Assembly (NCBI GenBank): GCA_002348365.1
Contig: DEBC01000121.1
Span: 55,132 to 60,476, forward strand
DNA: 5,345 nt
Direction of reading: 5' to 3'
Source of the DNA: Alphaproteobacteria bacterium UBA2966
GTDB lineage: Bacteria; Pseudomonadota; Alphaproteobacteria; UBA2966
Within the stretch, counting starts at the first letter, position 1. Each line of letters begins with the position of its first letter. Both the position numbers and the translations under genes were made by a program. Below are positions 1 to 5,345 of this stretch, piece after piece. A model generated the notes under the pieces. That model was not told where the DNA came from. It ran no database searches and saw only the letters and a list, made by a program, of their open reading frames with translations.

Positions 1-290
1 GGCACGTCTCCCGCGCAGTTTACGAGTACATCGACGCCCCCAAACTGAGCGATGCATTCCTGGACAAAATTGGTGACGTCAGCCGTCCGGCCCATATCGG
101 CTTGGACTGCGTGTGTCATCACATCATAGGTTTGTCCAATTCGGACTGCTTCTTGGCGCAGAGATTCGACACCTCGTGCCGCCATGCCCAAATTCGCGCC
201 ATCGGATGCGAAGCCTTCCGCTATCGACAGGCCAATGTCTCGGCTGGAGCCCGTAACCAGGACAATTTTGCCGTCAAACCGAAGGTCCAT
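1..290 (-). CDS. Short-chain dehydrogenase/reductase (SDR), N-terminal 96 codons, cut by window edge
   Basis: This is the N-terminal part of a cytoplasmic NAD(P)-dependent oxidoreductase of the classical SDR family; the rest, including the expected catalytic YxxxK, lies beyond position 1. The visible protein opens with a first beta strand (KIVLVTG, residues 8-14) running into the cofactor-binding turn TGSSRDIG (13-20). D65 is the usual adenine-contacting Asp, and NCAG (91-94) is the family NNAG motif with Cys at the second position. R17, and R39 after strand 2, fit an NADP(H) preference by family rules, which is inference. D18 replaces the usual central Gly of TGxxxGxG. The ATG at 288-290 is chosen because it gives the normal SDR N-terminus and has GAAGGG (302-307) 11 nt upstream. 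There is no in-frame stop or UGA. It lies 49 nt after selC on the same strand with no visible terminator, so it may share the sel transcript. The substrate cannot be told. Confidence 0.88.
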   Translation of the reverse strand, partial: MDLRFDGKIVLVTGSSRDIGLSIAEGFASDGANLGMAARGVESLRQEAVRIGQTYDVMTHAVQADMGRTADVTNFVQECIAQFGGVDVLVNCAGDV

Positions 291-301
291 GGCCCAATGT
301 T

Positions 302-307
302 CCCTTC
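302..307 (-). promoter_or_regulatory. Probable Shine-Dalgarno site of the SDR gene
   Basis: The minus strand reads GAAGGG 11 nt before the ATG at 288-290. The spacing is slightly long but workable. It supports this ATG as the SDR start and is the clearest ribosome-binding site on the minus strand of the window. Confidence 0.5.
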
Positions 308-333
308 AGGAATAGGTAGGTCCGATCCATGGT

Positions 334-448
334 GTGGAATGGCGGAAGAGAGTGGGAGTCGAACCCACCAAGAACGCTGAGCGCCCCAGCACGGGTTTGA
401 AGCCCGGCCGCCCCACCGGAGACGATTCCCTTCCGCAATTCATTCCAC
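334..448 (-). repeat. 7-bp inverted repeat flanking tRNA-Sec (leader/trailer pairing)
   Basis: The plus strand has GTGGAAT at 334-340 and its exact reverse complement ATTCCAC at 442-448, one on each side of selC. In the minus-strand transcript the 5' leader would therefore pair with the 3' trailer, beginning at the A of the encoded CCA. This would extend the acceptor stem after an internal loop of 7 nt (435-441) on the 5' side and GCC on the 3' side. The repeat is directly visible. A role in processing or stability of the precursor is inference, and chance is possible at this length. Confidence 0.45.
340..434 (-). tRNA. selC: tRNA-Sec (selenocysteine, anticodon UCA, reads UGA)
   Basis: This is the specialised tRNA that is charged with Ser, converted to Sec by SelA and delivered to UGA by SelB. 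The 95-nt gene folds as a bacterial tRNA-Sec. The acceptor stem has 8 bp (427-434 with 344-351, one G-U pair) and stacks directly on a perfect 5-bp T stem (364-368 with 352-356) around a TTCGACT loop, giving the 13-bp arm typical of bacterial tRNA-Sec. The D stem has 6 bp (419-424 with 409-414) and a 4-nt CGGT loop. The anticodon loop is CTTCAAA (396-402), with UCA at 398-400. The long variable arm pairs 7 bp around a 3-nt loop, using several G-U pairs. The discriminator is G (343) and CCA is encoded (340-342). The D-arm and T-loop sequences closely resemble E. coli selC. One oddity is that the outermost anticodon-stem pair is C407-U391, a mismatch. It sits 24 nt after the selB stop with no intervening promoter seen. 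Confidence 0.97.
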
Positions 449-458
449 CGATGCGGAT

Positions 459-2390
459 TCACCCGTTCAAACGCGCGAATGCATCCGCGGCAGGCTTCAC
501 CACTGTCCTCTCGTCTCCGATACGACGGGTGAAGCCAGACCTATCAAAGAATTCCAACACTTCGATCGTCAAGTTCCGACCCAGCGCCGTTTCGTCCCGG
601 AACGATCGGGCCGTGAAGCGCTGGTTCGAGGAACTGCGTGCAACCCCTTCAGCGACGCCTGCCAGCTCCCGAATCATCGCGGGTGTCATGAAACGATTAC
701 GGGAGATCTGCACCGCTAACCCCTGTCGGCCCAACTTGACCAGAAACTGCTCTAATCTCCGGGCGTCCATCCCGATGGAGGCGGCAAGATCCGGCACGGA
801 TGGTGGACGTCCTGCCTCCGCTTCTAGCGCCGGTCGCACCTTGTCCCAAAGTTTCGCGTCTTGTGGCGGCAGTTCAACCTGATGGCCTGCCTCGCGTAGC
901 AGTCCTCCTTGGGCGACTACTTTGCCCGTCGAAACGAGGTCGGCGGCAGCGGCCTCCAGCAGAGACCTGCTGGTGAGCGGACCCACGGCGACATGCAGTT
1001 CTTCGATCGACATCCCCGGACTGTCAGATGTTCCGCTATGGTGAGCCGCGATCGATTGGACAATCCTTGATCGCAGGTCATCCCAATTTTCTGACGTCAG
1101 GGCCGTCCCGGCACTTTCCGTCGACGCAATAATGAGACCTGCATCCGCTGCAATGCTGGAAACATCCTCAAGCGAGAGATTACGCGCGACGGCGAAACGT
1201 TCGACACTTATTCCGCCCGGGGCAGCATCACACATGGCCTGTAGCGCTTCTGCTGGCACTTCCCTGTCCGTTGCCATTAACAACTTGAGACGGTCGGCCG
1301 TCCGGCGGCCACGTCCAGGCGCGAACGGATCGATCACGCGGCCGCCGCCAATGGTGCGGCGAGCGGATTGATCACGGATCACGAAGCGGTCTCCGAAGAC
1401 CAGAGCCGTCGGTGAATCCAGCACGATCTGTACGAGTGCCGCTTCGCCCGGAGAAATGGATCGATTTTCCAACAGTGCTACGCGTCCCGTCAGCGCAGCG
1501 GCCCCCGCATGAACGTGGACAGGCGTCCAGTGTCGCAAGGGGCGGGTTTCGGTGGACAGAATCTTCAAGCGGGCATCAAACCTCCGCGTCGGCGAATTCA
1601 AACCAGGGGCCACCAGCCAGTCACCACGGGAAATAGTGTCTTTATCGATTCCCCGGCCGGTCAAATTGAGAGCGCACCGTTGACCCGCTGCGCCTGACTT
1701 TGATTCGTGGTTCTGAGCGTGTATGCTGCGGACCCTTACTTCATGCTCCCCGGGTGTGACCATAAGCCGATCGTCGGGACGGGTCTCTCCGGCGAAGACC
1801 GAACCCGTCACCACGAGACCCGCACCCTTGAGGAGGAAATTTCGATCGATGGCCAGGCGGAATCCGCCCGAGGTAATACGGGACGGCGTATTCCTCGCCG
1901 CGTCTTCCAAGAAGGCCCGCAATTCCGGGATTCCTGTTCCTTTCAGTGCAGAAACTTCGAAGATCGTGGCATCTTCCAGGGACGTACCTGCCAGCAGGAC
2001 ATGCGTATCGTCGATCACCTCTTCAATACGCTGCTTGTCGACGCGGTCTGTCTTGGTGATGACGACTGCCCCGCGCCGAATGTCGAGGATGTCGAGAATC
2101 GCGAGGTGCTCTTCCGTCTGCGGCATCGGACCATCGTCCGCGGCGACAATGAGCAGGGCCAGATCGATCCCCGAGACTCCAGCAAGCATGTTTCGGATGA
2201 AACGTTCGTGCCCGGGTACGTCGACGAACCCAATTGTCGAACCTCCTTCGAGCGGCAAATAGGCAAATCCGAGGTCGATGGTAAGGCCGCGCTGTTTCTC
2301 TTCCGGTAGACGGTCGGCGTCTATGCCCGTGAGAGCTTTCACCAACAGCGTCTTTCCGTGGTCAATGTGACCCGCCGTCGCGACGATCAC
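459..2390 (-). CDS. selB: Selenocysteine-specific translation elongation factor SelB
   Basis: SelB is a cytoplasmic GTPase that replaces EF-Tu for Sec: it binds GTP, Sec-tRNA-Sec and the SECIS hairpin of selenoprotein mRNAs, so that UGA is read as Sec. The 643-residue length is usual. The GTPase domain shows G1 GHIDHGKT (7-14), switch I RGLTIDLGF (34-42), G3 DVPGH (57-61), G4 TKTD (112-115) and G5 SALKG (147-151). The EF-Tu-like beta domains follow, with DRNFLLKGAGLVVTG (182-196) and RFVIRDQSARRTIGGG (335-350). The C-terminal third is the winged-helix region. Its last module carries FRDETALGRNLTIEVLEFFD (597-616) and then GFTRR, a strongly conserved match to the RNA-binding end of bacterial SelB. 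All key motifs are intact. The start is GTG at 2388-2390, 2 nt after the selA stop, and no earlier start is needed. No strong Shine-Dalgarno is visible, so coupling to selA translation is likely. The TGA stop is at 459-461. Confidence 0.97.
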   Translation of the reverse strand: MIVATAGHIDHGKTLLVKALTGIDADRLPEEKQRGLTIDLGFAYLPLEGGSTIGFVDVPGHERFIRNMLAGVSGIDLALLIVAADDGPMPQTEEHLAILDILDIRRGAVVITKTDRVDKQRIEEVIDDTHVLLAGTSLEDATIFEVSALKGTGIPELRAFLEDAARNTPSRITSGGFRLAIDRNFLLKGAGLVVTGSVFAGETRPDDRLMVTPGEHEVRVRSIHAQNHESKSGAAGQRCALNLTGRGIDKDTISRGDWLVAPGLNSPTRRFDARLKILSTETRPLRHWTPVHVHAGAAALTGRVALLENRSISPGEAALVQIVLDSPTALVFGDRFVIRDQSARRTIGGGRVIDPFAPGRGRRTADRLKLLMATDREVPAEALQAMCDAAPGGISVERFAVARNLSLEDVSSIAADAGLIIASTESAGTALTSENWDDLRSRIVQSIAAHHSGTSDSPGMSIEELHVAVGPLTSRSLLEAAAADLVSTGKVVAQGGLLREAGHQVELPPQDAKLWDKVRPALEAEAGRPPSVPDLAASIGMDARRLEQFLVKLGRQGLAVQISRNRFMTPAMIRELAGVAEGVARSSSNQRFTARSFRDETALGRNLTIEVLEFFDRSGFTRRIGDERTVVKPAADAFARLNG

Positions 2391-2392
2391 GG

Positions 2393-3859
2393 CTACGGAG
2401 TATCCAAGCCAGCCGACTCGGCGGCGAGTTGAGCGACGAACGCGTCCTCGTCGTCCAGACAGCGGAGGTCGAGCACCAAGGCATCGTTTTCGACGCGTCC
2501 GATCACCGGCAGGGGCAGGGCACGTAGTAATTCGTTCAATTTGCGTAGCCGGGTCCCCTGGCCTCTTTTGCCGCCACTCGGATGGATTGCGATGGCCGTG
2601 CTGGGCAGGGCCCCTGCGGGCTGAGCGCCGCTACCGATCTGGCTCTCGACGGATTGAAGAGAAACTGTCCCGCGGTCGCCCACCCACGCCTTCAATTGGG
2701 GCATCAAGCGTTCCGCCGCGGCGGCAATATCCGTCGGAGAACGAACCAGCCAGCGAAGTGAAGGAAGTTTCTCGGGAAGGCGATCGGGATCGTCGTAGAG
2801 ACGCAGCACAGCATCGAGGGCAGCAATTGAGAGTTTTCCGAGTCGCATGGCGCGTTTCATCGGGTTGCGTCGTATCTTCGCGACCAGATCCTTCGTCCCG
2901 ACGATGATGCCCGCCTGTGGTCCGCCAAGCAGCTTGTCGCCGCTGAAGGTCACGATGTCTGCGCCTGATGCAAGTGTTTCGCGTGGTGTCGGCTCGTGAG
3001 GCAGGCCCCAGCGCGACAAATCGACGAGTGATCCACTACCGAGGTCAACCACGAATGGCAGATCATTTTCGTGGGCAAGCGCGGCGAGATCGCGCTCGGC
3101 TACCGACGCTGTAAATCCTTCGACCACGTAGTTGCTGGTGTGCACCTTCATGATCAAGGCCATGCGTTTGCCCATGGCGTTCGCAAAATCATGCAAGTGG
3201 GTTCGGTTAGTGGTGCCGACTTCGTGCAGGCGGCAACCGGCACGGGCCATGATGTCCGGGATCCGAAATGAGCCGCCGATCTCGATCAGCTCACCACGCG
3301 ATACCGCGACCTCCTTGCGTAGCGCAAGGGAATTGAGAGTGAGGAGCACGGCGGCGGCATTGTTGTTGACGACGGTCGCCGCTTCGGCACCCGTCAGGGC
3401 GCAGATGCGTGATTCCAGATGGTCGTCCCGGTCGCCGCGCCGGCCTTTCTCGATATTGAATTCCAGATTGCTCGGCTGTAGCGCTGCCTCAGTGATCGCA
3501 TCGATAACTTCGGGCGGGAGCGGTGCGCGCCCAAGATTCGTATGAAGAACCGTACCAGTCAGGTTGAACACGCGTCTGAGGCTGGGTGCGGCGGCGGTCT
3601 CCAGCCTTTCGGAAATCCTTTGCGTAAGAGTATCTGGGTGCAGCTGCGCCGGCCCGACTTTTTCATTGGACCTCATGCGGGACCTTGCGTCAGCCAGAAC
3701 TTCGCGTACCGCGTCCGAAGTGGCCGAGTGACCGTACGTCTCCACAAGAGCAATTACGCCTGGATCATGTAGCAGGCGATCGACCGACGGGATCGCGGCA
3801 AATTCGGATGACCGTGATTTTGTCATTTCCGGATCGTTCATGCTTTGGATTTGGGTCAC
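2393..3859 (-). CDS. selA: L-seryl-tRNA(Sec) selenium transferase (selenocysteine synthase) SelA
   Basis: SelA is a PLP enzyme, a homodecamer in characterised bacteria, that converts Ser-tRNA-Sec plus selenophosphate to Sec-tRNA-Sec in the cytoplasm. The N-terminal domain begins with the family signature IPSVDRLL (23-30). The core shows FNLTGTVLHTNLGRAPLP (98-115), LTGAEAATVVNNNAAAVLL (155-173), RGELIEIGGSFRIPDIM (188-204), EVGTTNRT (213-220) and VVDLGSGSL (270-278). SGDKLLGGPQAG (306-317) contains the PLP-binding lysine, K309, equivalent to K295 of the E. coli enzyme. The 488 residues are slightly more than the usual 460-470, because about 20 residues precede the IPSVDRLL signature. The assigned start is GTG at 3857-3859, with AGAGAG 5 nt upstream. 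In-frame ATGs at residues 7 and 12 are alternatives but have no better ribosome-binding site. It is the first gene of the apparent selABC operon and ends in TAG (2393-2395), 2 nt before the selB GTG. Confidence 0.97.
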   Translation of the reverse strand: MTQIQSMNDPEMTKSRSSEFAAIPSVDRLLHDPGVIALVETYGHSATSDAVREVLADARSRMRSNEKVGPAQLHPDTLTQRISERLETAAAPSLRRVFNLTGTVLHTNLGRAPLPPEVIDAITEAALQPSNLEFNIEKGRRGDRDDHLESRICALTGAEAATVVNNNAAAVLLTLNSLALRKEVAVSRGELIEIGGSFRIPDIMARAGCRLHEVGTTNRTHLHDFANAMGKRMALIMKVHTSNYVVEGFTASVAERDLAALAHENDLPFVVDLGSGSLVDLSRWGLPHEPTPRETLASGADIVTFSGDKLLGGPQAGIIVGTKDLVAKIRRNPMKRAMRLGKLSIAALDAVLRLYDDPDRLPEKLPSLRWLVRSPTDIAAAAERLMPQLKAWVGDRGTVSLQSVESQIGSGAQPAGALPSTAIAIHPSGGKRGQGTRLRKLNELLRALPLPVIGRVENDALVLDLRCLDDEDAFVAQLAAESAGLDTP

Positions 3860-3864
3860 GCTAT

Positions 3865-3870
3865 CTCTCT
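3865..3870 (-). promoter_or_regulatory. Weak candidate Shine-Dalgarno of selA
   Basis: The minus strand reads AGAGAG, ending 5 nt before the GTG at 3857-3859. It is only a partial anti-SD match, but its spacing is good. The ATGs at SelA residues 7 and 12 have nothing comparable at a usable distance, so this slightly favours the GTG start. Confidence 0.35.
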
Positions 3871-3903
3871 GATTCGCGCAGGGTCAAGCTAAGAGCCAAC
3901 CTC

Positions 3904-3948
3904 GCCAGGTCAGATCCACTTCAGATGCTGTGTACGCATAGACCTGGC
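3904..3948. repeat. 8-bp perfect inverted repeat upstream of selA
   Basis: GCCAGGTC at 3904-3911 is matched exactly by its reverse complement GACCTGGC at 3941-3948, with 29 nt between the arms. It lies 45-89 nt upstream of the selA GTG. It could be a two-site operator or a stem in the selA leader RNA. The long spacer and lack of a T-run argue against a terminator. The repeat itself is seen; any function is inference. Confidence 0.4.
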
Positions 3949-4103
3949 TGTGATCGGAAACACATCCGTTTCACGTGTCAGCATTCAAAAATACCGCTAA
4001 GTTCTAGTCTCGACGGCTACGCTTCCAGAGCATCAACAGAGTCGAGCGCGTGTCCCCTATACACAGGCGAGTTCCCACAACCATCTCCATTGGCGCGTTC
4101 TCC

Positions 4104-5345
4104 ATGCCTATTCCTCTACAAACGCTCAGGCGATGGTTGCGCCTGTTTTTATTGACTGTGCTGGTCATGGTTACGGCGGAATCCGTATCGGCGCAAACCG
4201 CTGGTGAAGGTGCTCGGCCAGACGTAGCCCATTGGGATGAGGTCCTGACGCGGGCCGAGACATATGTGCGAGTTCGGTCACCTTCTGAATTCGGACTGTC
4301 GTTTCATCGCAAGCAACTCGATCAGGTACGCGAAGAGGCATCGCGCATACGGAACGCCGCGCAGCAGAGGCTGGTAAAGCTGGAACAGGTCATTGTGGTT
4401 TTGGGTCCGGCCCCCGAGCAGGGTTCCGCGGGGGAACCGGATGAGACGGCAGCGAGACGGCAGGCTTATGAAAACGATCTCGCGGCCGAACGCGTGACTC
4501 TGGCAGGTGCCGAGCTGGCGCTGGCCAGGGTTGAAGCACTAGAGTCGGACCTCGCTGCGGTGGCCAGGCGATCTTTGCTGGATGGCGTGCTCAAGCGCCT
4601 TCCCATTCCGGTATTGCCGGAAGTGGTCTGGGCAGCGATTCAGGAGTCCGTTGCCAACATTCAAGCTCTAATGACGTCCTTTCAGGTGTGGTATGGCGAC
4701 ACCGTCGAGGGTGGAAAGGGGCGCGATGGTTTGTGGTGGCGATTCTTGATCATCTTCGCGACCGCCGTCGCCCTGGGGTGGTTTGCCCGTAAAGCGGTGT
4801 TGCAGCGATTTGGGCGAGACCCCTCGGTCGATGAGCCGTCATATGCGCGTGCCGTTGTTGCGGCGGTCACCGATGCCGTGGCGCGCGGTTTGATTCCGGG
4901 CCTCATCATTGCGGGCTTGCTGGCCTTCTTTTCGCGCCCCGGCGCGCTCGTCACCGGCCCGCCCGAGCGCATGATCGAAGTCCTGCTGGCCGTGATTCTG
5001 GTATTCGTGTTGGTTGTTGCGGTAACCCGCGCCGTCCTGGCGCCAGAGCTGCCGCAGTGGCGAACGATTGAAATTGCTCCACACAATGCGCATCGGATTA
5101 CACGCGTGATCGTGTTCATGGCCACTGTCTACGCCGTTGATTTCTGGTTTCGGCTGACGGCTGAGGACTTCACCGTTTCTCGAGACCTGATGACGGTGGG
5201 ATTGGCCATGATGGTCGTGCTGCAGGCTGGTGCCATGTTCGTTCTATCCCACCGCACCCTGTGGGTGACCCCGGAACCTGCGGAAACGGAAACGCCTGAA
5301 GAGCCCGAGCCTGAGAAGACCTCAGATGGGCGGTTCTGGCGATAC
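4104..5345 (+). CDS. DUF3772/MscS-type mechanosensitive channel protein, N-terminal 414 residues, cut by window edge
   Basis: This is probably the N-terminal half of a large inner-membrane mechanosensitive channel that releases solutes on osmotic downshift. A Sec signal peptide is clear (MPIPLQTLRRWLRLFLLTVL, cleavage likely after VSA at residue 30). A periplasmic, coiled-coil-prone region follows (about 40-200). Its RLVKLEQVIVVLGPAPEQG (89-107), then an acidic-proline stretch and an Ala/Leu/Glu-rich helix, matches the DUF3772 pattern as I know it. About five hydrophobic segments come next: 211-227, 262-277, 289-312, 333-350 and 361-382. An acidic loop rich in Glu, Pro and Thr (389-405) follows. 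No stop is reached, and the MscS beta domain expected downstream is outside the window, so the channel call rests on family resemblance. The ATG at 4104 is chosen for its signal peptide; no Shine-Dalgarno is visible. An upstream in-frame GTG (4050) would put 18 residues before it. The gene diverges from selA and is probably functionally unrelated. Confidence 0.75.
   Translation, partial: MPIPLQTLRRWLRLFLLTVLVMVTAESVSAQTAGEGARPDVAHWDEVLTRAETYVRVRSPSEFGLSFHRKQLDQVREEASRIRNAAQQRLVKLEQVIVVLGPAPEQGSAGEPDETAARRQAYENDLAAERVTLAGAELALARVEALESDLAAVARRSLLDGVLKRLPIPVLPEVVWAAIQESVANIQALMTSFQVWYGDTVEGGKGRDGLWWRFLIIFATAVALGWFARKAVLQRFGRDPSVDEPSYARAVVAAVTDAVARGLIPGLIIAGLLAFFSRPGALVTGPPERMIEVLLAVILVFVLVVAVTRAVLAPELPQWRTIEIAPHNAHRITRVIVFMATVYAVDFWFRLTAEDFTVSRDLMTVGLAMMVVLQAGAMFVLSHRTLWVTPEPAETETPEEPEPEKTSDGRFWRY
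4127..4150 (+). terminator. Intrinsic-terminator-like hairpin inside the start of the channel gene
   Basis: On the plus strand CAGGCG (4127-4132) and CGCCTG (4140-4145) form a perfect 6-bp, GC-rich stem with a 7-nt loop, followed at once by five T residues (4146-4150). This is the shape of a short Rho-independent terminator, but it lies inside codons 8-16 of the channel gene, within the signal-peptide code. It could be an attenuator sensitive to translation, or chance produced by Arg, Leu and Phe codons. Confidence 0.3.

Larger units (their letters stand above)
3860..4103. other. Divergent intergenic region between selA and the channel gene
   Basis: These 244 bp must hold the promoters of the selABC transcript (leftward) and of the channel gene (rightward). 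It is visibly less GC-rich in the middle (about 3981-4007). I looked for sigma70-type -35/-10 pairs on both strands and found none convincing. TATACA at 4058-4063 resembles a -10 but has no acceptable -35 near 17 nt upstream. TTGACC on the minus strand (3882-3887) lies too close to the selA start to serve a normal leader. The one clear structure is the 8-bp inverted repeat listed separately. No RNA gene or short coding region is supported here. Confidence 0.6.

Noticed and set aside
1..290. The SDR as a selenoprotein, suggested by its place next to selC
   Set aside because: The visible 96 codons have no in-frame UGA, and SDR enzymes are not known as Sec enzymes.
291..339. selC 3' end as an integration (att) site for a mobile element
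   Set aside because: The flanking repeat is inverted, not direct, and no integrase or displaced tRNA end is present; the SDR looks like an ordinary chromosomal gene.
334..882. Plus-strand ORF of 182 codons running across selC and the end of selB
   Set aside because: It is antisense to the clear tRNA-Sec and to conserved SelB C-terminal codons, and its product resembles no family I know.
1707..2309. Plus-strand ORF of 200 codons antisense to the SelB GTPase domain
   Set aside because: It mirrors highly conserved GTPase codons on the other strand; long antisense ORFs are expected in GC-rich coding sequence.
4058..4063. TATACA as a -10 box for the channel gene
   Set aside because: It lacks the final T and has no credible -35 element at 16-18 nt upstream.
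4050..4103. Upstream GTG at 4050 as the start of the channel protein
   Set aside because: It would place 18 residues before a well-formed signal peptide and has no clear ribosome-binding site, so ATG 4104 is preferred.
3685..4155. Plus-strand ORF of 156 codons covering the selA start, the intergenic region and the channel gene start
   Set aside because: It overlaps two well-supported genes in other frames, has no recognisable motif and ends inside the channel signal-peptide code.
4682..5125. Minus-strand ORF of 147 codons opposite the channel gene
   Set aside because: It has low-complexity Thr, Arg and Ser composition and lies opposite codons for membrane segments, which is typical of a shadow frame.
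1..5345. CRISPR array, insertion sequence, phage or defence system
   Set aside because: I found no regularly spaced repeats, transposase, integrase or nuclease motifs on either strand; the window is housekeeping and accessory metabolism.

Overview
The window holds a selenocysteine (Sec) incorporation locus in a moderately GC-rich bacterium. I infer a proteobacterium, most likely an alphaproteobacterium. The evidence is classic bacterial-type SelA and SelB, a bacterial tRNA-Sec with an 8-bp acceptor stem and encoded CCA, and a DUF3772-type mechanosensitive channel, a family I associate mainly with Alphaproteobacteria. No 16S or other taxonomic marker is present, so the lineage is only a leaning.

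Layout. Four genes lie on the minus strand and are transcribed right to left. selA (selenocysteine synthase, 3859 to 2393) is followed after 2 nt by selB (Sec-specific elongation factor, 2390 to 459). After 24 nt comes selC (tRNA-Sec, anticodon UCA, 434 to 340). After another 49-nt gap comes the start of a short-chain dehydrogenase/reductase (SDR, 290 to beyond position 1, truncated by the window edge). A 244-bp divergent intergenic region (3860-4103) separates selA from a plus-strand gene starting at 4104. That gene encodes the N-terminal 414 residues of an exported, multi-pass protein of the DUF3772/MscS type, truncated at the right edge before any MscS pore domain.

How the genes work together. 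SelA converts Ser-tRNA-Sec to Sec-tRNA-Sec using selenophosphate. SelB carries Sec-tRNA-Sec to ribosomes paused at UGA next to a SECIS hairpin. selC supplies the tRNA. The tight packing suggests a single selABC transcript. selD (selenophosphate synthetase) and any selenoprotein gene are not in the window. The SDR has no in-frame UGA in its visible 96 codons, so its link to selenium is unproven; it may simply ride on the sel transcript. The mechanosensitive channel is divergent and probably unrelated.

I see no undescribed biological system here. The points most worth a second look are small: a 7-bp inverted repeat that would pair the 5' leader and 3' trailer of tRNA-Sec, a terminator-like hairpin inside the first codons of the channel gene, a mismatch in the tRNA-Sec anticodon stem, and a Gly-to-Asp change in the SDR nucleotide-binding motif.
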